Assembly (NCBI RefSeq): GCF_014652575.1
Contig: NZ_BMZB01000001.1
Location: 124,001-188,000 of the forward strand
DNA length: 64,000 bases
From: Asticcacaulis endophyticus
GTDB taxonomy: Bacteria; Pseudomonadota; Alphaproteobacteria; Caulobacterales; Caulobacteraceae
Direction: 5' to 3'
The position numbers were made by a program, and so were the translations under genes. This document shows positions 17,515-26,278 of the stretch, in pieces (position 1 is the first letter of the stretch; every line of letters starts with the position of its first letter). The notes beneath the pieces were generated by a model. It did not search any database and had not been told where the DNA came from. It was given only the letters and a program-made list of their open reading frames with translations.

Positions 17515-18204
17515 ATGAGCGGTGATCTTAAACTGAATATGATAATGGGTGCGGGCCTTGCGGCGGCACTGGCCATTATGGGTGTACGTATTGGCGCAGA
17601 CGCGCTTTACCACACCGAAGCCCCCGAAAAGCCCGGTTATCTGATCGAAGTCGCCGAGGTTGCCGAAGGTGGCGAAGCGGCGGGCCCTGAAATCCTGCCC
17701 GACTGGGGCACGGTTCTGGCGACCGCCGATCTGGCCGCCGGTGAAGCCCAGTTCAAGAAATGCATGTCCTGCCATCAGGTAACGGATGCCAATGGCACCG
17801 GCCCTGGCCTTAATGCCATTGTCGGTCGCCCGACCGCGGCCCACGCCGGGTTTGCCTATTCCGACGCCATGAAGGCCCATGCCGGTCCTGCGCCAAACTG
17901 GACCTATGATGAGCTTTATCACTTCCTCGGCGCGCCGGGTAAGTGGGTCAAGGGCACCAAGATGGCCTTCGCGGGCATCAAAAAACCCGAAGATCGCGTC
18001 AACCTGATTGCCTGGCTTAAGACTCATGGCTCGGCCGGTTATGCAGTGCCTGCGCCCGATCCGGCCCGTCAACCGGGTGCGGCGACCACCGCCGCCGCTC
18101 CGGCTGAAGGTGCACCAGCGGCTGATGCCGCTGCCCCTGAAGCTGCCGCGGCACAAACGCCTGCGGCTACGGCTACGGCCCCGACCGCAACACCCGCAGC
18201 TTAA
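17515..18204 (+). CDS. Membrane-anchored class I cytochrome c
   Basis: This resembles the CycM type of membrane-bound c-type cytochrome, which carries electrons between the bc1 complex and a terminal oxidase. Of 230 residues, about 10-30 form an uncleaved membrane anchor (MIMGAGLAAALAIMGV). The haem site is KKCMSCHQV near residue 85, and the axial Met is in GTKMAFAGIKKPEDR. The last 45 residues are an Ala/Pro/Thr-rich tail. ATG 17515 is preferred over an in-frame TTG nine bases earlier. A strong terminator follows. Confidence 0.9.
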   Translation: MSGDLKLNMIMGAGLAAALAIMGVRIGADALYHTEAPEKPGYLIEVAEVAEGGEAAGPEILPDWGTVLATADLAAGEAQFKKCMSCHQVTDANGTGPGLNAIVGRPTAAHAGFAYSDAMKAHAGPAPNWTYDELYHFLGAPGKWVKGTKMAFAGIKKPEDRVNLIAWLKTHGSAGYAVPAPDPARQPGAATTAAAPAEGAPAADAAAPEAAAAQTPAATATAPTATPAA

Positions 18205-18218
18205 AAAATTGAACCATT

Positions 18219-18256
18219 AAAAAAAGCCCTGCGAATTTAATCGCAGGGCTTTTTTG
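18219..18256 (+). terminator. Intrinsic terminator of the cytochrome c gene
   Basis: The perfect 10-bp stem AGCCCTGCGA/TCGCAGGGCT (18225-18234 with 18241-18250) is followed by T residues. A-tracts on the other side mean it can also serve the convergent NlpC/P60 gene. Confidence 0.92.
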
Positions 18257-18275
18257 TGTCTGTTGTTTATGCCGC

Positions 18276-19142
18276 TTACAAGCGGCGAAAAACCGTTGGC
18301 AGGCCGTTGCCACCGGCCTCAATTCTCACCACAGCGTCTTTTAGCGGTTCAATCGCCGTTTTCATGTGAAAGGCATTGGCGTGGATGAGGGTTTCCGCAT
18401 CCATCATGATCGCGACATGGCCCTTCCAGAACACCAGATCACCGCGTTCAAGCCCGCCAAAATCAGGGCCAATCTCGATCACGTCCCCAAGTTCGGCCGC
18501 CTGCATGTAGGTATCGCGCGGGCATGACCGACCGGTGGCGTACAGCGCCTGCTGGACCAGTCCCGAACAATCAACCCCGATGCTTTCGCGCCCGCCCCAC
18601 TGATAGGGCGCATGCAAAAAGGTTTCGGCCACATCGACATAATCGTCCGCAAAGCGATCAAAGCCGCTCAGGTGCGCCGAATAGACCCAGCCAAGATCGT
18701 TAATGAACGAAAACTTGCCTTCTTCGCGCGTCACGCTGACCAGCGAATTGAGGCTTAAGATCTTCTTGATCTGTGATTTTATCGACGTATCGGCAAATAC
18801 AAAGGTGCGTAAGGTCGATACGAAATGGGTCGGCAAATGCCAGTCCGACGTGAAGGCACCGGCATGGACATAGCCGACATAGCCGTCGCGCATCGATTGT
18901 CCCCACACATAGTCATGCTTGCGCTCAATGACCTTGAAACGCTCACCAAACAGGATCTGGTTCGATTGTTCGGCATGGGCCCCCGGCTCATCCGACATGG
19001 CGGCTGAGGTGACATTACAGGTCAGAAGCTCACCGACCACATAGCGCGCCGCCGTGATGACGCCTTGCAGGGCAATCTCGGCCACACCGTCCTTATAGGG
19101 GGTGAGACGCGGGTCAAATCGGGGGTCACGTTCATGCGCCAT
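18276..19142 (-). CDS. NlpC/P60 (C40) peptidase with SH3 domain
   Basis: This is likely a gamma-D-glutamyl-diamino acid endopeptidase acting on peptidoglycan peptides. The bacterial SH3-like part lies at about residues 50-120 (LFGERFKVIERKHDYVWGQ). The catalytic domain carries Cys in SIGVDCSGLVQQAL, His in FWKGHVAIM and the third site in LIHANAFH. No signal peptide is visible, so it may act on recycled muropeptides inside the cell, or be exported in another way. I chose ATG 19142 (MAHERDPRFDPRLTPY), which matches the usual N-terminus; ATG 19190 would add 16 residues. It shares its strand with the M17 peptidase upstream. Confidence 0.87.
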   Translation of the reverse strand: MAHERDPRFDPRLTPYKDGVAEIALQGVITAARYVVGELLTCNVTSAAMSDEPGAHAEQSNQILFGERFKVIERKHDYVWGQSMRDGYVGYVHAGAFTSDWHLPTHFVSTLRTFVFADTSIKSQIKKILSLNSLVSVTREEGKFSFINDLGWVYSAHLSGFDRFADDYVDVAETFLHAPYQWGGRESIGVDCSGLVQQALYATGRSCPRDTYMQAAELGDVIEIGPDFGGLERGDLVFWKGHVAIMMDAETLIHANAFHMKTAIEPLKDAVVRIEAGGNGLPTVFRRL

Positions 19143-19254
19143 AAAGCGTCCAAACCTTCTGCTTAAGCTGTACTCTTCAGCCTCCACCATAGCCCAAGGA
19201 TACGAAAACCCCGTTAACAGCCAGCCTTAATTTTAGATGACCGGCCTATCCGGA

Positions 19255-20679
19255 TCATAACCCTTTGATAAGACGGTAAACCGCCCGCAGGGTATGGGCT
19301 GCCGCGCCCGTCGGATAGCCCGGCACGCCGCGCGGGTTCCAGCCATAGATATCAAAATGCGCCCACACACCCGTTGTCGGCGCAAAGCGTTGCAGAAACA
19401 GGGCCGCGGTTACTGATCCGGCCTGCGCCCACCCTTGCGGGTCGTTGCGAATATCAGCAATCTCGGATTCGAGCGCGTCTTTGTATCCCGCCCACAATGG
19501 CATCCGCCACAGCGGGTCATGCTCGGACAGGCTGGCGATTTCCAGACGGCGGACAATCTCTTCGTCATCGCAATAGAACGGCACCACTTCCGGCCCCAAA
19601 GCAATCCGCGCGGCACCGGTCAGGGTCGCAAAATCAAGCGTCAGGTCAGGGTTGATCTCAGAGGCCCGCGCCAGACCATCGGCCAGAACCAACCGCCCTT
19701 CGGCATCGGTATTGCCAACCTCGATCGTCAGACCCGCCCGTGAGGACAGCACATCACCCGGCCGGAAAGCCTCCCCGCCGATCGAATTTTCCGCCACACA
19801 TAACAATATAGACAGCTTCACCGGTAGGTTGGTCGCCATGATCCAGCGCCCCAGCGCCAGAACGTGCGCCGCCCCGCCCATATCCTTTTTCATCAGGGCC
19901 ATACCGGCCCCGCCCTTCATGTTCAGCCCGCCGGTATCAAAGGTAATTCCCTTGCCCACCAGAGCCACAGTCGGAAGGGGCAAGCCGTCACTGCCAATGG
20001 GCGACCAGGTGATTTCAATAAAGCGCGGCGCGCGCGATGAAGGGGCTGCCCGACCGACCGCATGAATGGCCGGATAGTTTTGCGCCAGTAATTCATCGCC
20101 GGTGATGACGGTAATCGCCGCGCCAAACTCATCGGCCACCGCACGCGCCGCGGCCTCAAGCTCAGCCGGGCCCATATCCTGTGCCGGGGTATTGATCAGG
20201 TCGCGCGCCAGATTGTGGGCCGCGACCTCATGGCCCACCGCCTCAATCTGCGCGGGCGTCAGATCGGCGGTATCAAGCTTGACCTCGCCCCTCTGGTTTT
20301 TACCGCCCTCGCCTTTATAGCGGTCAAAACCGTAAACCCCCATGCCCCAGGCCGCATGGATGGCGCAGCGATCAAGGCCAGCATCCGCCTTCAGCACCCA
20401 GTTACCCTTGGGTAGTTGTGGCGGCAGAGCGCGAAATAGCATTGGATTATAGGCTTTGCGCGCGCCTAAGCCGTACCAGGCCGTGACACCCTTGCCCTCC
20501 GGCAGCAGAATGAGCGTGCCCGCCCGGGCCGTAAAGGCGCGGGCGCTGGCATAGGCGCGGGTCGCCGGGGACGCTTCGGACAGCCGGGCCGCCAGTTCAT
20601 CCTCAAACACCGCGATGATCTGGTGATCGGGGGCGGACTTGCCAGAGGCATTTGACGTGGATTTCAGCGGCTTGGCCAT
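19255..20679 (-). CDS. M17 family leucyl aminopeptidase
   Basis: This dizinc cytosolic aminopeptidase has 474 residues. The catalytic C-terminal domain shows VALVGKGITFDTGGLNMKG (metal and Lys site), MKKDMGGAAHVLALG, ENSIGGEAFRPGDVL and the family signature NTDAEGRLVLADGLARA. The N-terminal third is the divergent substrate-gating domain. It is upstream of the NlpC/P60 peptidase on the same strand, with 112 bases between, so the two may be co-transcribed in peptide recycling. PepA and PepB-like members are not separable by eye. Confidence 0.93.
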   Translation of the reverse strand: MAKPLKSTSNASGKSAPDHQIIAVFEDELAARLSEASPATRAYASARAFTARAGTLILLPEGKGVTAWYGLGARKAYNPMLFRALPPQLPKGNWVLKADAGLDRCAIHAAWGMGVYGFDRYKGEGGKNQRGEVKLDTADLTPAQIEAVGHEVAAHNLARDLINTPAQDMGPAELEAAARAVADEFGAAITVITGDELLAQNYPAIHAVGRAAPSSRAPRFIEITWSPIGSDGLPLPTVALVGKGITFDTGGLNMKGGAGMALMKKDMGGAAHVLALGRWIMATNLPVKLSILLCVAENSIGGEAFRPGDVLSSRAGLTIEVGNTDAEGRLVLADGLARASEINPDLTLDFATLTGAARIALGPEVVPFYCDDEEIVRRLEIASLSEHDPLWRMPLWAGYKDALESEIADIRNDPQGWAQAGSVTAALFLQRFAPTTGVWAHFDIYGWNPRGVPGYPTGAAAHTLRAVYRLIKGL

Positions 20680-20787
20680 TTTCGGGTCTCAGGTTTGCGC
20701 AGTTTTAACGGTTTTAACCCTATCTTCATCGCTGTCACTGAAATCTTAACGCCGCTGCTCTTTTTGAGTCGTTTCAGGATCTTGCGC

Positions 20788-21600
20788 ATGGCCGTTTTCA
20801 AATCCGTTGTCATCGGGGCTGCTGCCGGATGGATGGTGATGGCCTCCACCGTCATGGCCTTTCCGTTTGGTCAGAAAAAAGCCGAAGTGCCCGCCGCTGC
20901 CCCTTCCAACAAGGCCATGCTGCCGGTGGATCGCAATGAGGCCCTGCGTGCCGATCCGCTCAGCCGTTCCGCCTATTTTGCCCGCGCCTTTGAGCGCAAT
21001 CCGACCGACGCTCAGGCCGGTATTGACCTGAGCCATGCCTTGCGCGCCCTTGGCCGGTTTGACGAAGCCGCCGATGTCGCCCACCGCGTCTTGTTGTTTG
21101 CGCCTAATAATGTCGAGGCCCTGACCGCTGCCGCCCGCGCCCATATCGCCAGCGGCAACGGCTTTTACGCCATTGAACCGCTGGATCAGGCGCTAAAGCT
21201 CAAACCCAATGACTGGCAAAACTGGTCGCTGATCGGGGTGGCCTACGATCAGTCCAAGCGGGGTGCTGAGGCGCAAGTTGCATGGGATAAGGCGCTGAGT
21301 TTGTCACCAGAGAACCCCACCGTCCTGACCAACAAGGCCATATCGGCGGCTTCAGGCGGCAAACTGGCCGATGCTGAAGCCCTGCTACGCCGCGCGGTGG
21401 CACAGCCCACGTCGACGCTGGCCATGCGGCAAAATCTGGCGCTGATCCTAGGGCTTGAGGGCAAGATGGTTGAGGCCGAAGCCCTGCTGCGCCGTGATCT
21501 GCCGCCGGAGATTGCCGATGCCAATCTGGCCTGGTTGCAACATAGCTTAAGCGGCCCCGCCAATACCCGCACATGGGAAGCCCTCAAAGCCGGCAGCTAA
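20788..21600 (+). CDS. Exported tetratricopeptide repeat protein (TadD-like)
   Basis: This 270-residue protein has a signal peptide (MAVFKSVVIGAAAGWMVMAS, cleavage near VMA). At least four TPR units follow, for example AQAGIDLSHALRALGRFDEA, NVEALTAAARAHIASGN, WQNWSLIGVAYDQSKRG and NPTVLTNKAISAASGGKLAD. It resembles TadD, the pilotin-like TPR protein of Flp pilus systems, but lacks an obvious lipobox. The main pilus locus is 7 kb away. I chose ATG 20788 because it opens the signal peptide. Divergent from the M17 peptidase gene. Confidence 0.72.
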   Translation: MAVFKSVVIGAAAGWMVMASTVMAFPFGQKKAEVPAAAPSNKAMLPVDRNEALRADPLSRSAYFARAFERNPTDAQAGIDLSHALRALGRFDEAADVAHRVLLFAPNNVEALTAAARAHIASGNGFYAIEPLDQALKLKPNDWQNWSLIGVAYDQSKRGAEAQVAWDKALSLSPENPTVLTNKAISAASGGKLADAEALLRRAVAQPTSTLAMRQNLALILGLEGKMVEAEALLRRDLPPEIADANLAWLQHSLSGPANTRTWEALKAGS

Positions 21601-21692
21601 CCCGCAATAATTATGGTCGCCGCCCCAAAAATCCGGATGCGCACCGCGATCAGCCGTGTTAACGAATAGCCCAATTGATCCTTGGTCTCTAT

Positions 21693-21829
21693 GAGTCCAT
21701 GTGATCACGGCGGATAAAAATTATCCCCAAACCAGACCGACAAACACACACAATATGTAGATATTAACCTAGCCTTAACCACAAACTGTGGTGATATAGG
21801 CGACAGTTTAATCGCGTCGCTTACGATTC
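21693..21829 (+). promoter_or_regulatory. nrdB control region: NrdR-like boxes, CtrA box, GANTC sites
   Basis: A perfect CtrA box TTAACCTAGCCTTAAC (TTAA-N7-TTAAC) lies at 21764-21779. It is bracketed by two sequences resembling the NrdR half of the consensus CWATATATWGTG: CAATATGTAGAT at 21751-21762 and CAAACTGTGGTG at 21782-21793. These are 31 bp apart start to start, the spacing expected for paired NrdR boxes. GANTC sites lie at 21693-21697 and 21825-21829. Binding by any of the three regulators is inference; the NrdR boxes are degenerate. Confidence 0.6.
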
Positions 21830-21841
21830 GGGATATAGTTC

Positions 21842-22888
21842 ATGAGCCTCATCACGTCTGCCGCTTCCTTGCCTGGCCTGCTTACCCCTTCGGCGGCCTA
21901 TAAGCCGTTCCGCTATCCGTGGGCCTTTGATTATTGGCAAAAGCAGCAGCAGGTCCATTGGCTGCCCGAAGAAGTGCCGCTGGGCGAAGACTGTAAGGAT
22001 TGGGCGTCCAAGCTCAATGACAATGAGCGCAACCTCCTGACCCAGATTTTCCGATTCTTCACCCAATCCGACATTGAGGTGCAGGACAACTACATGGAAA
22101 AATACGGTCGCGTGTTCAAGCCGACCGAAATCAAGATGATGCTGGCGGCGTTTGGCAATATGGAAACCGTCCATATAGCCGCCTATGCGCTTTTGCTTGA
22201 GACCATCGGCATGCCGGAATCGGAATTTGGCGCGTTCATGCAGTATCAGGCCATGCGCGACAAACACGATTTCATGCAGAAATTCGGTGTCGAAACCAAT
22301 GCCGATATCGCCCGCACCCTAGCTATGTTCGGCGGCTTTACCGAAGGTCTGCAATTGTTTGCGTCGTTCGCCATGCTGATGAACTTCCCGCGCTTCAACA
22401 AGATGAAGGGCATGGGCCAGATCGTATCGTGGTCCGTGCGCGATGAAAGCCTGCACTGCGAAGGCATCATCAAGCTTTATCACGCCTTTAACAAGGAAAC
22501 CGGCGCAGTCACCAAGGCCGTGGCCGATGACATCGTCGATTGCTGCAAGAATGTGGTGATGATGGAGGACAACTTCATCGACCTGGCGTTTGAGATGGGG
22601 CCGGTCGAGGGCATGACCCCGCACGATATCAAGCAATATATCCGCTACATCGCTGACTGGCGCCTGCGTCAGTTGGAACTGCCGGAAGTCTACGGCGTCA
22701 AGGAAAACCCGCTGCCGTGGTTGCAGGTGCTGCTGTCGGGCGTTGAACACGCCAACTTCTTTGAGGCCCGCGCGACGGAGTATTCCAAGGCCGCCACCAA
22801 GGGTCAATGGACCGGCGGCGAAGGCGTCTGGGGCGCGTTTGATCAACTGATGAAAAAACGCTCCGACGCCACGCTGGGCACGAACTAA
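21842..22888 (+). CDS. nrdB: Class Ia ribonucleotide reductase beta subunit
   Basis: NrdB holds the diiron-tyrosyl radical used by NrdA to reduce ribonucleotides. The metal ligands are visible: Asp/Glu in SDIEVQDNY near residue 78, Glu and His in METVHIAAY with the radical Tyr four residues after the His, Glu in GGFTEGLQLFASF, and Glu and His in VRDESLHCEGI. The 348 residues include no ATP-cone. The alpha subunit gene is not adjacent but 17 kb downstream on the other strand. The control region carries a CtrA box and NrdR-like boxes, fitting S-phase expression. Confidence 0.95.
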   Translation: MSLITSAASLPGLLTPSAAYKPFRYPWAFDYWQKQQQVHWLPEEVPLGEDCKDWASKLNDNERNLLTQIFRFFTQSDIEVQDNYMEKYGRVFKPTEIKMMLAAFGNMETVHIAAYALLLETIGMPESEFGAFMQYQAMRDKHDFMQKFGVETNADIARTLAMFGGFTEGLQLFASFAMLMNFPRFNKMKGMGQIVSWSVRDESLHCEGIIKLYHAFNKETGAVTKAVADDIVDCCKNVVMMEDNFIDLAFEMGPVEGMTPHDIKQYIRYIADWRLRQLELPEVYGVKENPLPWLQVLLSGVEHANFFEARATEYSKAATKGQWTGGEGVWGAFDQLMKKRSDATLGTN

Positions 22889-22892
22889 ATAC

Positions 22893-22947
22893 CTTTCCTC
22901 CCCTGCAATGCGGGGGAGGTGGACGCGAAGCGGACGGAAGGGGCATC
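22893..22947 (+). repeat. REP-like repeat, copy R2 (left flank of DUF559 gene)
   Basis: The hairpin CCTCCCCTGCA/TGCGGGGGAGG is followed by TGGACGCGAAGCGGACGGAAGGGGC. The GGAAGGGG end doubles as the ribosome binding site of the DUF559 gene. An inverted copy (R3) flanks the other side of that gene. Confidence 0.75.
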
Positions 22948-23307
22948 ATGCGCCCACAGATTAAACTCCCCCTCGCCCGTAAACTTCGCCGTGAAATGAC
23001 GCCACCGGAAGTCATGATCTGGTCACGACTAAAAGGCGCGCCCAACAGCGAACTCCGCTTTCGCAGGCAACATCCTGTTGGGCCTTATGTGCTGGATTTT
23101 TATTGCGCCAAAGCCCGATTGGCTATCGAGATTGATGGTCAGATTCACGGATTGGCTGTCGTGGCGCATAAGGATGAGCAACGCGACACATGGTTGCGGT
23201 CGCAAGGCATCGACGTGATCCGCATAAACGCTGCGGATGTAATGGCGGATGCGGATGCCGTCGCCGGGATCATTTGGGATAGCGCCAGCGCCAGATTACA
23301 GCGCTAA
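22948..23307 (+). CDS. DUF559 (PD-(D/E)XK-like) nuclease-fold protein
   Basis: This 119-residue protein belongs to the DUF559 group, related to very-short-patch-repair endonucleases. The fold signatures are ARKLRREMTPPEVMIWSRL, FRRQHPVGPYVLDFYC with the putative catalytic Asp, LAIEIDGQIHG with the Glu-x-Asp pair, and DTWLRSQGIDVIRINAADVM. Activity and target are not established for the family. The gene is bounded on both sides by inverted copies of a REP-like repeat, the left one providing its Shine-Dalgarno. This gives the look of a 480-bp mobile cassette. Not in an operon with nrdB, apart from read-through. Confidence 0.9.
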   Translation: MRPQIKLPLARKLRREMTPPEVMIWSRLKGAPNSELRFRRQHPVGPYVLDFYCAKARLAIEIDGQIHGLAVVAHKDEQRDTWLRSQGIDVIRINAADVMADADAVAGIIWDSASARLQR

Positions 23308-23374
23308 TGCCCCCTCCACCACGTTCGCCCTGATGGGCGCGTGGTCCCCCTCCCCCGCTGCGCAAGGGAGGAAA
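23308..23374 (-). repeat. REP-like repeat, copy R3 (right flank of DUF559 gene)
   Basis: Read on the minus strand it runs CCTCCCTTGCGCAGCGGGGGAG, then GGGACCACGCG, then GTGGTGGAGGGGGCATTA. The order of blocks is the same as in R2, in opposite orientation. It begins at the stop codon of the DUF559 gene and ends next to the following small gene. Confidence 0.75.
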
Positions 23375-23377
23375 AAA

Positions 23378-23638
23378 CTAACCCTGCGATAATAGCATCA
23401 ACCCGAACAGAACCGCCGCGCCGATTACATAGCCGACCTTGACGGAGGCAAAGCGCGGTGTAAGCAAAGCGCGCGCCACATGAAGGGCAATCACTAGCCC
23501 CAAAAGCTGAAACGACAGGCCGGCATTGAACCCGAACGACGTAAAGGCCACAAACACATAGATCAGGCTCAGCAACCAGAACAGCGTCACCGACACCACC
23601 GTCAGCGAATGCCACAATGCCTGACCGAGTTCTTTCAT
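23378..23638 (-). CDS. Small two/three-span membrane protein
   Basis: This 86-residue hydrophobic protein of unknown function has three likely membrane helices, at about residues 13-33, 40-58 and 67-84. The start ATG 23638 has GGAGGA about six bases upstream. It is flanked by the REP-like repeat R3 downstream and a divergent lipoprotein esterase gene upstream. No family is recognised. Confidence 0.7.
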   Translation of the reverse strand: MKELGQALWHSLTVVSVTLFWLLSLIYVFVAFTSFGFNAGLSFQLLGLVIALHVARALLTPRFASVKVGYVIGAAVLFGLMLLSQG

Positions 23639-23795
23639 GACCGTCCTCCGTGACTGTGCAGCATATAGACCATCCCGCTAACAGGCACAGCCCCTGTCGC
23701 GCGCAGGTTCTCATCGCTTTCTTACGACCGCCGACTTAGCGTGGACGTATATCACGGCCATAATCCAAATCCGCCCCCGACACGTAAGCCTTTAT

Positions 23796-24650
23796 ATGAA
23801 TAAACGTCGCTTTTTATCGCTTATCGGCCTGACGGGATTAGCCACGGCGCTTGCGGGTTGCAACACCTTAAGCGCGTTCAATACCCTGACGCCCAAGGAC
23901 GCAGACAGCGAACGTCTGTCGCGTGATATTGCCTATGGCGACGGCCCGCGCCGCAGCTATGATGTGTACGGCCCGCGCAAAGGGGCCCGCAACCTGCCGG
24001 TTATTGTGTTCTTTTATGGTGGCGGCTGGAACTCAGGCGCCAAGGACGACTACGCCTGGATGGGCCGCTCACTGGCAGCACTAGGTTATATTGTCGTCGT
24101 GCCCGATTACCGGCTGGTGCCGCAGGCGCGCTATCCCGACTTTCTGACCGATAGTGCGGCGGCGGTTCGCCATGTCCACACCCATATCCGCGACTATGGC
24201 GGCGATCCTGAACAACTGATCCTGATGGGTCATTCGGCGGGGGCCTATAACGCCATGATGCTGACGCTTGATCCACAATATATCCCTGATATCGCCATCA
24301 AGGCCATGATCGGGCTGGCCGGGCCTTATGATTTTTATCCCTATGATGTCGACTCGACCATAAACGCCTTTGGGCAATGGCCGCGCCCGCAGGAAACCCA
24401 ACCCATCAACCATGTGCGAAAGCTCGACACGCACTTTTTGCTGATTCACAGCCGCGCCGACACCATTGCCCGCGTGCGCAATTCCGAAGTCATGGCACAA
24501 AAACTGAGCGCGTCTGGCAATGCCGTGACGCTGAAACTCTATGATGACATCAGCCATCAGGACACGGCCGCCGCCTTTTCGGTACCGTTCCGAAATAAGG
24601 CTCCGGTACGCAAAGACGTGGCCGATTTTCTGACGACTACGCTTGGATAA
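23796..24650 (+). CDS. Lipoprotein alpha/beta hydrolase (carboxylesterase)
   Basis: This hormone-sensitive-lipase-type esterase has 284 residues. A lipoprotein signal ends in the lipobox TALAGC (Cys 22). The oxyanion motif is VIVFFYGGGWNSG. The nucleophile Ser is in LMGHSAGAYNAM near residue 148, the acid Asp is in HSRADTIARV and the His is in YDDISHQDT. It is probably attached to the periplasmic face of a membrane. The substrate is unknown. Stand-alone gene. Confidence 0.88.
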   Translation: MNKRRFLSLIGLTGLATALAGCNTLSAFNTLTPKDADSERLSRDIAYGDGPRRSYDVYGPRKGARNLPVIVFFYGGGWNSGAKDDYAWMGRSLAALGYIVVVPDYRLVPQARYPDFLTDSAAAVRHVHTHIRDYGGDPEQLILMGHSAGAYNAMMLTLDPQYIPDIAIKAMIGLAGPYDFYPYDVDSTINAFGQWPRPQETQPINHVRKLDTHFLLIHSRADTIARVRNSEVMAQKLSASGNAVTLKLYDDISHQDTAAAFSVPFRNKAPVRKDVADFLTTTLG

Positions 24651-24706
24651 AGCGTCACGAATTTGAGCTATCACCACTTTGCCAGATGCGCAAAGCTGTG
24701 ATAGGT

Positions 24707-26215
24707 ATGGCCATGACACTGCAAAATATAACAACACACGCAACGGCCCATGACGCCGTAACTCACCTTAAAACCCTGTATCAGACGTCGGTGACGCAGC
24801 TACAGGCCGACCTACAGGCCTATCTGGCTGATAAGACCAAACCGAATAAGGTTTTGCGTGCCGAAGGCCGCTATTGTTACCCTAAGCTGATCGTGACCTG
24901 GAACGGCGTCGATGAAGACGACGACGAAGACACGCCGGTGCTGGGCCACCGCCATCCGTTCGTCAATCGCGCCTTTGCCCGCTTTTCGCGCCCTGGCGTC
25001 TATGCCGGTTCGATCACCCGCCCAGACCTTTATGGCGACTTCATCGAAGAACAGATCGAACTGATGCAAAAGGATTACGACATCACGATCGAAGTCGGAT
25101 TATCGGATCAGGAAATTCCCTACCCCTATGTGCTGGACGGCGCTGATCTTGATCTCAACAGCGTCTCGGCTGTTGATCTGGCGCGGTTTTTCCCGGCGAC
25201 CGAACTGGCCCTGATTGGCAACGAAGTCGCCGACGGCCACGAAGTCCGCAATGCCGATGGCTCGCATCCTTTGTCACTGTTTGACGGCCTGCGATCAGAT
25301 TTTTCGCTAGCGCGCCTTAAGCACTATACCGGCACCCCGGCGGAACACACTCAGGGCTATATTCTGATGACCAACTATCATCGCTATGTCGATGTGTTCG
25401 TCAAATATGCGCTGGAGCAGCTTCAAGACCCCGATAGTCCGTACACAGCCTTGTCGTGCTGCGGCAATCTGCTGATCACGCGCGACACTGAAAATCCGCT
25501 GGAACTGATCGCCAATTCGCCGTGGCGTAAGCACCAGATGCCAGCCTATCATCTGCTGGCACCGAACCGCCAGGGCATTACGCTGGTAAATATTGGGGTC
25601 GGGCCGTCGAATGCCAAGACCATTACCGACCATCTGGCCGTGACCCGCCCGCAGGCGTGGCTGATGATCGGCCACTGCGGCGGCTTGCGTCCGTCTCAGA
25701 GTATTGGCGACTATGTGCTGGCCCATGCGTACTTGCGTGATGATCATGTACTTGATGATGTGCTGCCGGTCGAAATCCCGATCCCCGCCATTGCCGAAGT
25801 TCAGGTCGCCCTGCAACAGGCCTGTGTCGAAGTGACCGGCGAAAACCCCGATCAGCTTAAGCGCCGCCTGCGCACCGGCACGGTCGTCACCACCGATGAC
25901 CGCAACTGGGAACTGAGATATTCCTTAAGCGCTATTCGCTTTTCGCAATCGCGCGCGGTGGCTATCGACATGGAAAGCGCCACGCTGGCAGCCCAAGGCT
26001 ATCGGTTCCGGGTGCCTTACGGGACGCTGCTGTGCGTGTCGGATAAGCCTTTGCACGGCGAATTGAAACTGCCGGGTCAAGCTAACCATTTCTATGAGCG
26101 GGCGATTTCGGAGCATATCGACATCGGCATCAAGACAATGGATATTCTGCGCGATGCCGGTTCGCGGCTGCATTCACGCAAGCTGCGGGCCTTCGACGAG
26201 CCGCCGTTTCGCTAG
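24707..26215 (+). CDS. amn: AMP nucleosidase
   Basis: Amn splits AMP into adenine and ribose 5-phosphate. The protein of about 502 residues has the N-terminal regulatory domain (LKTLYQTSVTQLQADLQAYL and GRYCYPKLIVTW). The C-terminal nucleoside phosphorylase-like domain carries VNIGVGPSNAKTITDHLAV, WLMIGHCGGLRPSQ, VAIDMESATLAAQGYRF and TLLCVSDKPLHGELK. The start is uncertain: ATG 24707, ATG 24713 and ATG 24686 are in frame, and family alignment favours one of the first two. Stand-alone gene. Confidence 0.93.
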   Translation: MAMTLQNITTHATAHDAVTHLKTLYQTSVTQLQADLQAYLADKTKPNKVLRAEGRYCYPKLIVTWNGVDEDDDEDTPVLGHRHPFVNRAFARFSRPGVYAGSITRPDLYGDFIEEQIELMQKDYDITIEVGLSDQEIPYPYVLDGADLDLNSVSAVDLARFFPATELALIGNEVADGHEVRNADGSHPLSLFDGLRSDFSLARLKHYTGTPAEHTQGYILMTNYHRYVDVFVKYALEQLQDPDSPYTALSCCGNLLITRDTENPLELIANSPWRKHQMPAYHLLAPNRQGITLVNIGVGPSNAKTITDHLAVTRPQAWLMIGHCGGLRPSQSIGDYVLAHAYLRDDHVLDDVLPVEIPIPAIAEVQVALQQACVEVTGENPDQLKRRLRTGTVVTTDDRNWELRYSLSAIRFSQSRAVAIDMESATLAAQGYRFRVPYGTLLCVSDKPLHGELKLPGQANHFYERAISEHIDIGIKTMDILRDAGSRLHSRKLRAFDEPPFR

Positions 26216-26278
26216 GCCTCGCAAAAAAAGTTTTGCCGCTTTGCGTCAAATACTGTTTTTGCGGGAAATTAAGACTTT

